A stretch of DNA of 5,931 bases from Trebonia sp. (GCA_030043595.1 JASHXJ010000097.1:1-5931), one strand, 5' to 3'. Positions 1 through 5,842 are shown, counted from the stretch's first letter. The notes: generated from the letters alone by a model not told the origin. A program made the numbers and translations.

Positions 1-277
1 GACCCTGCGGGCGGCGAGCGCCGAGCGCCGCGTGCCAGGCCGCCACGGCGGCGACCCGCCGCGGGCCGGCCGGGGTCAGGTCCTCGGTCGCGACGAACCG
101 GAAGTAGGCGTCGAGGAACCCGCGCCGGTCGCCGACCGCCTGGCCTGGGTCGCCAGGCGGCGCGACGGCGCCGTCCGCGCCATCACCCTGGTCCGCCCAT
201 AGCGCCGCCGCCTCGGCGAACAGAGGCTCCCTTGCCTCGTCCGAGGTGTCCCTGACCTCGCCCGGTAGTTCCGGCAT
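1..277 (-). CDS. gdh: NAD-dependent glutamate dehydrogenase, N-terminal fragment (runs off the left edge)
   Basis: Reading the minus strand from the ATG at 277 gives 92 codons without a stop before the window ends. The stretch GFLDAYFRFVATEDL (about residues 53-67), followed by a segment ending WHAALGARRPQG (about 81-92), matches my memory of the start of the large (about 1,600-1,700 aa) actinobacterial NAD-glutamate dehydrogenases. In those the pattern is FL-x2-Y, then EDL, then H-x-L-x3-RPQG ahead of the ACT-like regulatory domains. These cytoplasmic enzymes oxidise glutamate to 2-oxoglutarate and ammonia with NAD. Residues 1-50 are acidic and Gly/Ala/Pro-rich, typical of the variable N-terminus. 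The start is well supported by AAGGAG at 285-290, seven bases upstream. The gene follows aacS on the same strand after 104 bases. The catalytic domain is outside the window, so the name rests only on the N-terminal pattern. Confidence 0.7.
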   Translation of the reverse strand, partial: MPELPGEVRDTSDEAREPLFAEAAALWADQGDGADGAVAPPGDPGQAVGDRRGFLDAYFRFVATEDLTPAGPRRVAAVAAWHAALGARRPQG

Positions 278-315
278 CAGCTAGCTCCTTCGTATCCGCC
301 CGCTTCGCACCTCAT

Positions 316-332
316 TGTGCGCGCGCGCGTGC
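316..332. repeat. Alternating pyrimidine-purine tract (CG-rich)
   Basis: Seventeen bases alternate strictly between pyrimidine and purine (TGTG, then five CG steps, then TGC). It lies in the gap between the aacS stop and the glutamate dehydrogenase start, in the probable 5' leader or promoter of the latter. Such tracts can adopt Z-DNA under negative supercoiling, but a chance origin in GC-rich DNA is possible. Confidence 0.5.
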
Positions 333-350
333 CGCAGCCACCACGCGGCA
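330..350 (-). terminator. Weak hairpin downstream of aacS
   Basis: TGCCGC (330-335) and GCGGCA (345-350) are perfect complements around a 9-base loop, about 32 bases beyond the aacS stop in its direction of transcription. No T-run follows, so this would be at best a U-less actinobacterial terminator or attenuator between aacS and the glutamate dehydrogenase gene. Random GC-rich sequence often gives such stems. Confidence 0.25.
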
Positions 351-381
351 GCCGCTGGCGAAAGGTCCGGATTCCCCTCTT

Positions 382-2406
382 CTACAGACTAGATGCACGA
401 ACGTAGGACGACAGCACTTCCGGGTTGGCCAGCGCGCTCGGGTCGGCGGCCTGCGCGACGGGCGTGCCGAGCAGGATCTTGCGCACCGGGATCTCCAGCT
501 TCTTTCCGGACAGCGTCCGCGGGACGCCGGGCACGGGGACGATCTCGTCGGGGACGTGGCGCGGAGACAGCTGCTCGCGCAGCGCGGCGCGGATCCGGCC
601 GGTGAGACCGTCATCCAGCTCGCAGCCCGGCGCCAGCTGGACGAAAAGCACGAGCCTGCCGTCCTCGCCCAGCCGCCCGGTGTCCACGACCAGGCTGTCG
701 GCGACCTCGGGGAATGACTCGATGACCCGGTAGAACTCGCTGGTCCCCATCCGCACGCCGCCGCGGTTGAGCGTCGCGTCGGACCGGCCGTAGATCACGC
801 AGCCGCCGTCGGGCAGGATCTCGATCCAGTCGCCATGCCGCCAGACGCCGGGAAACTCGGCGAAGTAGCTGTCGGCGTAGCGGGTCCCGTCGGGATCGTT
901 CCAGAACATCACCGGCATCGACGGCATCGGCTCGGTGATGACCAGCTCGCCGACCTTGCCCACGACCGGCGTACCGCTCTCGTCGAAAGCCTCGACCTTG
1001 GCGCCAAGGCAGCGGCCGGATATCACGCCGGAGCGGACCGGCAGCAGCGGGCAGTGACCGACGAACCCCGTGCACACGTCGGTGCCACCGGACATCGAGC
1101 CGAGCTGGAGGTCCTTGCCCACCGCCTCGTACACCCAGGTGAAGGCCTCGGGGGGCAGCGGGGACCCGGTCGAGCCGACGCCGCGCAGGGCGGACAGGTC
1201 GTAGGTCTCGCCGGGCTTGAGCCCGGCCTTCTGGCCGGCCGTCAGGTAGGGCGCGCCGACACCCAGGTAGCTGACCTTCTCTTCGGCGGCCAGCCGCCAC
1301 AGCCTTCCGGCGTCCGGGTAGCCGGCGCTGCCGTCGTACAGCACGATCGTCGTGCCGGCCAGCAGGCCGCCGACCTGGAAGTTCCACATCATCCAGCCGG
1401 TCGTCGTGTACCACGTGAACCGGTCGCCAGGGCGCAGGTCCAGGTGCAGCGCCAGCCCCTTGAGGTGCTCGAGCACGATGCCGCCGTGACCGTGCACGAT
1501 CGGCTTGGGCGGCCCCGTGGTGCCCGACGAGTACACGACCCACAGCGGGTGCTCGAACGGCACCTCCTCGAACTCGGTATCCGCCGGCGTACCGTCCCCG
1601 CCCAGGGCGGGCCAGGCCAGCAGGCGCACGCCGGGACGCAGTTCCGGCGCGGTGCCCCGCGCGGTGCCGAGCAGGTCGACCATGACGACGGCCCGCAGCG
1701 TGGGCAGCTGCGCCGCGATCTCGCTCACCACGCCGGTCCGGGGGTAGTCCTTGCCGTTGTACGCGTAGCCGTCCACGGCGAGCAGCACCGCCGGCTCGAT
1801 CTGCGCGAACCTGTCGACCACGCTGCGGGTGCCGAAGTCCGGCGAGCAGGAGGACCAGATCGCGCCGATGCTCGCGGTAGCCAGCAGCCCGATGACCGCC
1901 TCGGGGATGTTCGGCAGCAGCGCGGCCACGCGGTCTCCCTTGCCGACCCCGAGGGCACGCAGGCCCGCCGCCACGCGGGCGACCTCGGCGGCGAGCTCGG
2001 CGTAGGTAAGGGAGCCGGCCCGGGTCCGTTCGGAGGAAAAGATGATGGCGGCGCGGCCCGGATCGGTCCACGCGGTCCGCAGCGCGTTCCGTGCGTAGCT
2101 GAGCGTCGCCCCCGGGAACCAGTGGACGCCGGGCATCGGGCCGCCGGTCAGGGCCGGACCGTCGCCGCGGTCGCCGAGCACCTGGAAGTAGTCCCAGATC
2201 GACGTCCAGAACTCGCCGGGGTGATCCACCGACCACTGCCACAGGTCCTGGTAACCCGGCGTGTCGCCGAGCGGCACCCCGCGGCCGGCCAGCCACCGCA
2301 TGTACCGGCTTATCCGGGCGTTCCTGACCGTCTGCTCGTCGGGTTCCCACAGCGGCACGCCGTATCCGTGCCCGGCAGCTGTCCCGCCAGCGTCGTTGCC
2401 TGCCAT
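382..2406 (-). CDS. aacS: Acetoacetyl-CoA synthetase (acetoacetate-CoA ligase)
   Basis: This cytoplasmic ANL-superfamily adenylating enzyme turns acetoacetate, ATP and CoA into acetoacetyl-CoA, AMP and PPi. It serves ketone-body or leucine-derived acetoacetate use. Numbered from the ATG at 2406 (674 aa), the order is: the ACS-type N-terminal domain with PLWEP near residue 18; SPDFG ending at 192, a signature of AacS rather than acetyl-CoA synthetase; ATP loop YSSGTTGPPKP 292-302; GWMMWN 337-342; SGGTD 439-443; hinge GRSDATLNRGG 540-550; and PRTLSGK with the catalytic lysine at about 635. All core motifs are intact and the length is close to the family's usual 650-660. The frame is open to a GTG at 2457 (691 aa), three bases after the HAD stop. 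That start has no ribosome binding site and adds 17 residues not expected in the family, so I prefer the ATG, though its GGTGGAA lies 13 bases away. It is probably co-transcribed with the upstream HAD gene. Confidence 0.96.
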   Translation of the reverse strand: MAGNDAGGTAAGHGYGVPLWEPDEQTVRNARISRYMRWLAGRGVPLGDTPGYQDLWQWSVDHPGEFWTSIWDYFQVLGDRGDGPALTGGPMPGVHWFPGATLSYARNALRTAWTDPGRAAIIFSSERTRAGSLTYAELAAEVARVAAGLRALGVGKGDRVAALLPNIPEAVIGLLATASIGAIWSSCSPDFGTRSVVDRFAQIEPAVLLAVDGYAYNGKDYPRTGVVSEIAAQLPTLRAVVMVDLLGTARGTAPELRPGVRLLAWPALGGDGTPADTEFEEVPFEHPLWVVYSSGTTGPPKPIVHGHGGIVLEHLKGLALHLDLRPGDRFTWYTTTGWMMWNFQVGGLLAGTTIVLYDGSAGYPDAGRLWRLAAEEKVSYLGVGAPYLTAGQKAGLKPGETYDLSALRGVGSTGSPLPPEAFTWVYEAVGKDLQLGSMSGGTDVCTGFVGHCPLLPVRSGVISGRCLGAKVEAFDESGTPVVGKVGELVITEPMPSMPVMFWNDPDGTRYADSYFAEFPGVWRHGDWIEILPDGGCVIYGRSDATLNRGGVRMGTSEFYRVIESFPEVADSLVVDTGRLGEDGRLVLFVQLAPGCELDDGLTGRIRAALREQLSPRHVPDEIVPVPGVPRTLSGKKLEIPVRKILLGTPVAQAADPSALANPEVLSSYVRASSL

Positions 2407-2424
2407 GGAACCAGGATGGTTCCA
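2406..2424 (-). promoter_or_regulatory. Perfect inverted repeat abutting the aacS start codon
   Basis: TGGAACC (2406-2412) and GGTTCCA (2418-2424) are exact reverse complements around a 5-base centre. In the mRNA this makes a 7-bp hairpin whose 3' arm ends on the A of the aacS AUG. Its 5' arm takes in the purine-rich UGGAA that would otherwise be the only Shine-Dalgarno-like sequence. It could be a translational control hairpin or a DNA operator. If translation starts at the GTG at 2457, the repeat is coding and may be coincidental. Confidence 0.45.
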
Positions 2425-2460
2425 CCACGTGATGGCGCGCAACGTGGTGCGGACCACCCG

Positions 2461-3183
2461 CTAGGACCCGGCGGGCTCGGCAGTGATGAAGTCGATGAGA
2501 GCGAGGGTGTCGGTGAGGTCGAGGAGAACCGCGCCGGCCCCGGCGTCGCGGAGCTCGGCGGTGCTGGCGCGGCCGCTGGCCACCGCCATCGACCTGGCCC
2601 CCCCGATCTTCGCCGCCTCCACGTCCCGCGGCGAGTCCGCGATGTACACGGTCGCGGTCTCGGCTATCCGCACGCCGTATTTTTCTTCCGCCCGCTGGCG
2701 GGCGACCCGCAGCAGCGTGCCCTTCGGATAGACCTCGGACCCGGCGAACCCGCCGATGGTCAGGTCCAGGTAGCGCTCCAGGCCGAACGCGCGGAGCTTG
2801 AGCGTCGCGTTCGGCCGGCTCGAGCCCGTCAGCACCGACTGGACCGTGTTCTCCAGGCCGGCCACGGCCGCTAGCGACTCGGCCGCGCCAGGCAGCAGCT
2901 GGCCCTCCTCGGTCAGCAGGTCCCGCCGGGCCGCCAGCGACGTCGCGAGCTCCGCGCCGAACGGGGCGAGCAGCCGCTCGGACTCCGCGGCGTCGCGCAG
3001 GCTGACGCCGTTCAGCGCCAGCGCGTCGAAGAAGACCTCAGGCTCAGAGCGCCCCGCCATCTGCGGCAGGTGGACCAGCGGGCGGCCGGTGATGTTGCGG
3101 AACGCCTCGGCGTAGGCCACTCGGGTGACCTTCGCGACATCAACCAAGGTCAGGTCGATGTTCCACAGCACAAGCCGGTGAAT
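2461..3183 (-). CDS. HAD-superfamily hydrolase-like protein with Asn at the nucleophile position
   Basis: A HAD fold with a helical C1 cap resembles phosphoglycolate phosphatase-like proteins. Taking ATT 3183 as start (240 aa), motif I is LVLWNIDLTL (residues 4-13), where the family has DxDxT: the nucleophile is Asn8 while Asp10 and Thr12 are kept. The cap spans roughly 20-95. Motif II is LTGSSRP with Thr119, a candidate motif III lysine is Lys154, and motif IV is IADSPRD with Asp183 and Asp187, followed by a GGAR segment common in the family. Only the nucleophile is changed, so it may be a non-catalytic relative or a variant; the substrate is unknown. The first normal start, GTG at 3171, leaves just three residues before motif I and lies 18 bases from the ribosome site. 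The ATT lies 6 bases from it and gives MHRLVLW, a full first strand. The TAG stop is followed by aacS in the same frame, suggesting one transcript. Confidence 0.88.
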   Translation of the reverse strand: MHRLVLWNIDLTLVDVAKVTRVAYAEAFRNITGRPLVHLPQMAGRSEPEVFFDALALNGVSLRDAAESERLLAPFGAELATSLAARRDLLTEEGQLLPGAAESLAAVAGLENTVQSVLTGSSRPNATLKLRAFGLERYLDLTIGGFAGSEVYPKGTLLRVARQRAEEKYGVRIAETATVYIADSPRDVEAAKIGGARSMAVASGRASTAELRDAGAGAVLLDLTDTLALIDFITAEPAGS

Positions 3184-3189
3184 CGCAGG

Positions 3190-3196
3190 CCTCCGG
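3190..3196 (-). promoter_or_regulatory. Ribosome binding site CCGGAGG that points to an AUU start
   Basis: On the minus strand CCGGAGG ends 6 bases before the ATT at 3183 and 18 bases before the GTG at 3171. The frame is closed upstream by a TAG at about 3208-3210, and between that stop and 3171 there is no in-frame ATG, GTG or TTG. The spacing therefore favours the rare AUU start. Confidence 0.55.
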
Positions 3197-3239
3197 TGCT
3201 CGCCCTATTCGCGTTCGCGGGGAATCTCACCCCATCCGC

Positions 3240-3256
3240 GGATGACTCGGTCATCC
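3240..3256. promoter_or_regulatory. Perfect palindrome, candidate operator
   Basis: GGATGAC (3240-3246) and GTCATCC (3250-3256) are exact reverse complements around TCG. The site is 57 bases upstream of the HAD start and about 190 bases upstream of the lipoprotein start. A 7-bp arm with a 3-base centre suits a dimeric helix-turn-helix repressor. I cannot name the regulator and no regulator gene is in the window. Confidence 0.45.
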
Positions 3257-3267
3257 TCCCGGTGCAC

Positions 3268-3280
3268 GTTACAGGGTTAC
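3268..3280 (-). promoter_or_regulatory. Tandem GTAAC half-sites facing the HAD-aacS block
   Basis: On the minus strand the sequence reads CGGTAACCCTGTAACG, two GTAAC units 8 bases apart start to start. It lies about 85 bases upstream of the HAD start, where promoter control would be expected. The same pentamer recurs as a tandem set on the other strand of this gap (3384-3409), which makes a shared regulator possible. Confidence 0.35.
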
Positions 3281-3383
3281 CGATCGCCGGGGGGAGCCTA
3301 TCCAGGGAGCCTGCGCCGTTTTCGCGACCCGCCCGGCTCCGCAGGCCGTCGCGCAGCCCTGACGGGACGGCGGAGTCCGGTCA

Positions 3384-3412
3384 GTGACATTCGGTAACAA
3401 TGTCGTAACCAA
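3384..3412 (+). promoter_or_regulatory. Promoter region with three GTRAC half-sites upstream of the lipoprotein gene
   Basis: GTGACA (3384), GTAACA (3394) and GTAACC (3405) follow each other at 10- and 11-base spacing, one helical turn each, 40-65 bases upstream of the lipoprotein start. Tandem GTAAC-type half-sites resemble, from memory, those reported for the actinobacterial response regulator MtrA, which controls cell-envelope genes; this link is inference. GTGACA also resembles a -35 box, with TAACCA (3406-3411) 16 bases on as a poor -10. The patch is clearly AT-richer than its surroundings. Confidence 0.4.
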
Positions 3413-3448
3413 ACGTCGAGCAGGCGGGTTCGCGGGCATCGTACCGTC

Positions 3449-4159
3449 GTGGGGAAACTCAGAGCTCCGGCCGCCGCGGCATGCGTCCTCGCCGTCGCCG
3501 CATGCAGCTCCGCCGCCAGCACGACGGCGCCGGCCGCGAGCACTGCCTCGGGGCGGTCCTCCGCCTCGGCCACGCCGTCCGCCTCAGCCGCCGGCACATT
3601 GGTGCCGGTGCTCCACCTGGGCAAGCCGGTCACGTTCACCGACTCCCAGCTGTCCGGCGGCGCGCCCCGGCCGGAGAAGCAGACCTGGAAGCTGACCAGC
3701 GTCAGCTACATCTCCCATGCCGAGGCGTCCGAAGGCGGCACCGACGGGAACGTGGCCGCGCAGCTCGGCTCGTCCCCGCTGCAGGCCGGATACAGGTACC
3801 TCGCGCTCGGCCTTACGATCACCGATGACGGGCCGTCCGGATTCGGCAGCAACGGCGCCCTCTGGACGCTGATGAGCGCCGACTACGGGTGGGCTGAAGC
3901 AACCGGCGCGGCCGGCACGACGTTGCCCTTCTGCATCTCCAGCCCCCCGCTGCCAGGGGACAGCACCGTGGCGGCACCGTATGTGTCGGACCTGTGTTCG
4001 GTGCAGGATCTCCAGCCCGGCCAGTCGGCCAGCGGGTACGTCATGTTCGCCGTCCCGGATGCCCCTGCGGCGGTTGCGGCCTTCGACGCGGACACAGATA
4101 CCGCATTGCTCCTGATCGACCCGGACAAATTGGTGAAGGCAAGCGAAACGCGGACGTAG
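3449..4159 (+). CDS. Secreted lipoprotein with MPT63/DUF4352-like Ig-fold domain
   Basis: The 236-aa product begins with a lipoprotein signal: positive residues Lys3 and Arg5, an Ala/Val/Leu core, and lipobox VAAC with lipidated Cys19. Residues 20-49 are an Ala/Ser/Thr linker typical of actinobacterial lipoproteins. The rest is a beta-rich domain: a strand at about 51-64, WKLTSVSYIS (80-89), AGYRYLALGLTIT (113-125), and LQPGQSASGYVMFAVPD (188-204). That last motif, PGQ-x3-GYV-x-F-x-VP, is characteristic of DUF4352/MPT63-like immunoglobulin-fold proteins. Cys162 and Cys183 could form a disulfide after export. It should be anchored on the outer face of the membrane; its molecular role is unknown. 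The start is GTG. No strong ribosome site precedes it, but no other start would keep the signal peptide. It is the only plus-strand gene, divergent from the HAD-aacS block. An unrelated Ig-like lipoprotein family is the main alternative. Confidence 0.85.
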   Translation: MGKLRAPAAAACVLAVAACSSAASTTAPAASTASGRSSASATPSASAAGTLVPVLHLGKPVTFTDSQLSGGAPRPEKQTWKLTSVSYISHAEASEGGTDGNVAAQLGSSPLQAGYRYLALGLTITDDGPSGFGSNGALWTLMSADYGWAEATGAAGTTLPFCISSPPLPGDSTVAAPYVSDLCSVQDLQPGQSASGYVMFAVPDAPAAVAAFDADTDTALLLIDPDKLVKASETRT

Positions 4160-4230
4160 GGCAGAACCGTCGCTCTCGGCTACGCGCATCGCAGGAGTGG
4201 CCGGTTCCGCCCGTCAGTGGAGAGCCTGGG

Positions 4231-4245
4231 GCCGGCTGGGCCGGC
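4231..4245. terminator. GC-rich hairpin in the convergent gap
   Basis: Two GCCGGC hexamers separated by TGG can pair as a 6-bp all-GC stem. The site is about 72 bases after the lipoprotein stop and 50 bases after the CmcJ-like stop, so it could act for both converging transcripts. No T-run follows on either strand. GCCGGC is itself palindromic and common in such genomes. The rest of the 4160-4294 gap shows nothing I can name. Confidence 0.35.
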
Positions 4246-4294
4246 ATCGCAGCCGCTGGCCTTCGCGTCCTGCGGTAACGGGACGGTGGCACAT

Positions 4295-5128
4295 TCACTC
4301 GAAGAAGGCGAAGAACCTCGCCTCCACGCTGACTCGCGGGGCCGCGCCATCACCGGGCAGGTCAGCCGAGTTGTGCGGCGGCTGGGCGTCCCGTGCAGGA
4401 TCGCTGTCGAAGCCCTTGAAGATGATTAGCTCGGCCGGGGTCAGGTCTGAGAAGAAGTACCAGCCCTGCGCCGGGTTGAACATGGCGAACTGCGATTCAA
4501 AGGAGTTGCCGGGCTCGTCATAGGGTTCGCGCAGGCAGGCATCGAAGACGATGCAGTCATCCTTGCTCAGGGATGACGCGTCGCAGAACGCAATGGTGTT
4601 GTCGCAAGGCGCCGGTGTCAGGCACCGCCACGTCTGGTAGACAGCGAACCGCGGGTAATGCCGCAGCGGCAGGTTCTCCCAGCCCTCGATCCACTCCACC
4701 CACTTGTGGGCGGCGGCGGTGGTGTAATCCATGTGCACCCAGCGCGCGGGCCCGGTCTCGGTTTCTTCGCCCGCCATGCTCCGCTTGATCAGGCCCTTGC
4801 CCTGCGGAAGCACGAGGCAGGCGCCGGTCAGTTCGCCGAGCAGTGCGGCCACTGCGGCGTGGTAACGGGGTCCGTCGGCGTAGATGTCGAAGGCGTCAGT
4901 GATCCCGCAGTCGTGTCGCACGAGGGTGAAGCCCTCCCGGTCCAGCGACAGCGTGTCAATGATCGGCCGTGCGTCATGAAGCCGCAGGTCGTACGGCTGC
5001 AGGACCATGTTGGTGTTAGCCCAGTTGGGCACGTCGATCCGCGCCCGGCCCAGAACGGGACCGCTGAAGTTCATTCGCGTGTCGAAGAAGGGAAGATCGG
5101 TCGCCTGTCGCTGTGGGCTTGTCGCCAT
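4295..5128 (-). CDS. CmcJ/NvfI-family putative Fe(II)/2-oxoglutarate-dependent oxygenase
   Basis: The 277-aa product (from the ATG at 5128) follows the family that includes cephamycin CmcJ, fungal AsaB, a GA4 desaturase and NvfI. Seen motifs are VHMDYT with His132 and Asp134; YQTWRCLTPAP (164-174); CDASSLSKDD (182-191); FNPAQGWYFFSDLTPAE (217-233); FKGFDSD (237-243); and PPHNSAD with His252, then Arg265 and VEAR ending at Arg271. HxD plus the late His fits an iron-binding facial triad, and a following Arg would bind 2-oxoglutarate. This assignment is inferred from the pattern. The length is normal for the family. AAAGGA at 5139-5144, 10 bases before this ATG, decides the start; the frame is open to a GTG at 5155 without a good ribosome site. 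The substrate is unknown; no beta-lactam gene or CmcI partner is present. Sampled G+C of about 55-63% is lower than in aacS, hinting at acquisition. It lies downstream of the VOC gene. Confidence 0.88.
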   Translation of the reverse strand: MATSPQRQATDLPFFDTRMNFSGPVLGRARIDVPNWANTNMVLQPYDLRLHDARPIIDTLSLDREGFTLVRHDCGITDAFDIYADGPRYHAAVAALLGELTGACLVLPQGKGLIKRSMAGEETETGPARWVHMDYTTAAAHKWVEWIEGWENLPLRHYPRFAVYQTWRCLTPAPCDNTIAFCDASSLSKDDCIVFDACLREPYDEPGNSFESQFAMFNPAQGWYFFSDLTPAELIIFKGFDSDPARDAQPPHNSADLPGDGAAPRVSVEARFFAFFE

Positions 5129-5318
5129 CTCTGCCGGATCCTTTCGCGTGTACACCTACCAAACTGGCGAGGCCATGTGCCGCTGTCCACTGGCACGCCC
5201 GCAAAATTTTTGCCGGCGATCACCAGGCCCAGGAGTTGGCCGGCCGCCGATGGCTCCGCGCCTGGCTCCCGCGTCCGGCCTGTTCCGCCGTGCGGCAGCG
5301 GGCCTGGCGGGCGCCTGC
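5129..5318 (-). other. Gap between the VOC and CmcJ-like genes, with an AT-rich patch
   Basis: This 190-base gap has no convincing gene. It holds the CmcJ-like ribosome site AAAGGA (5139-5144), an 8-bp perfect palindrome GTGTACAC (5148-5155), and an isolated AT patch, GCAAAATTTTTGC (5201-5213), about 75 bases upstream of the CmcJ-like ATG. The patch could belong to a promoter for that gene, but I see no matched -35/-10 pair. I see no clear terminator for the VOC transcript, so read-through is possible. Confidence 0.4.
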
Positions 5319-5834
5319 TCAGGGCTGTGCGGCGGCGAAGTCCTGGCCGTGCCGAGCCGCCCATTGAGCGAGTGTCTGCAGCCCGGACAGCCGGTCGGAC
5401 TCACTGAGCGGCCGGGTCTGCACGGTCAGTTCGATGCGCACGCCCTGCGGGTCGAAGATGTACAGCGATTCCCATACCCCGTCGTGGTCGACGATGCCGA
5501 CCGGGCTGAGGCCGTGGGCCGCGAAGTGATCACGCCACTGCGCCAGCTCTTCCAATGAGGCCACATCCAGTGCCAGGTGGCGGATCCAGGCGGGAATGCC
5601 GTCCGGGACGGGCTCGCCGAGGCCGTCCACCTCGAAGAATGCGATGCAGCCTCCCTGTTGCAGCCGGTAGAAGGTGTGCAGGTAGGGGGTGTTCGCCCCG
5701 GTCGAGGGCACCCTGTCGAGCTGGATCGCCGCGACGAACTCACAGCGGAGCACCTCGGTGTAAAAGCGGTAGGTGGCGGCCGAATCCCAGGTCGGATAAG
5801 CGATGTGGTTCAGCGACAGCGGACGGGTAATCAC
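5319..5834 (-). CDS. VOC-superfamily metalloenzyme (glyoxalase / extradiol dioxygenase type)
   Basis: The 171-aa product has the paired beta-alpha-beta-beta-beta modules of the vicinal oxygen chelate fold. Numbered from GTG 5834, the four expected metal-ligand positions are filled: His10 in LNHIAYP, Glu68 in IAFFEVDG, His86 in IRHLALDV, and Glu135 in the closing strand of SLYIFDPQGVRIELT. That suggests an active divalent-metal site. Family members include glyoxalase I, extradiol dioxygenases, epimerases and antibiotic-resistance proteins; nothing here picks one. AAGGAG at 5843-5848, eight bases before GTG 5834, decides the start. The frame extends to an ATG at 5879, but those 15 extra residues would have the ribosome site inside the coding region. 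It precedes the CmcJ-like gene on the same strand, so the two may form a small metalloenzyme unit. Confidence 0.87.
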   Translation of the reverse strand: MITRPLSLNHIAYPTWDSAATYRFYTEVLRCEFVAAIQLDRVPSTGANTPYLHTFYRLQQGGCIAFFEVDGLGEPVPDGIPAWIRHLALDVASLEELAQWRDHFAAHGLSPVGIVDHDGVWESLYIFDPQGVRIELTVQTRPLSESDRLSGLQTLAQWAARHGQDFAAAQP

Positions 5835-5842
5835 CAGGCAGG

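Noticed and set aside
611..2428. A 605-codon minus-strand frame inside aacS
   Set aside because: It overlaps aacS in another frame and is Arg/Ala/Gly-rich throughout, with no motif. The aacS frame has all catalytic motifs.
835..2874. A 679-codon open frame on the plus strand opposite aacS and the HAD gene
   Set aside because: It is antisense to two genes with clear family motifs. Its translation is a low-complexity mix of Arg, Gly, Pro and His with no domain, as expected for a GC-rich shadow frame.
3309..3346. Inverted repeat GCCTGCG ... CGCAGGC with a 24-base loop
   Set aside because: The arms are short for the loop length and the sequence is GC-rich, so chance pairing is likely. It is placed inside neither a leader nor a terminator context.
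3384..3695. A plus-strand frame starting at GTG 3384 ahead of the lipoprotein
   Set aside because: It runs in a different frame through the promoter-like repeats and the signal-peptide region, giving only Pro/Arg-rich sequence. The frame from 3449 has a signal peptide and lipobox.
5148..5155. Palindrome GTGTACAC as a possible operator for the CmcJ-like gene
   Set aside because: Eight bases is too short to stand out and the flanks do not extend the symmetry.
4658..5407. A 249-codon plus-strand frame opposite the CmcJ-like and VOC genes
   Set aside because: It crosses the gap between two well-supported minus-strand genes and shows no domain or convincing ribosome site.
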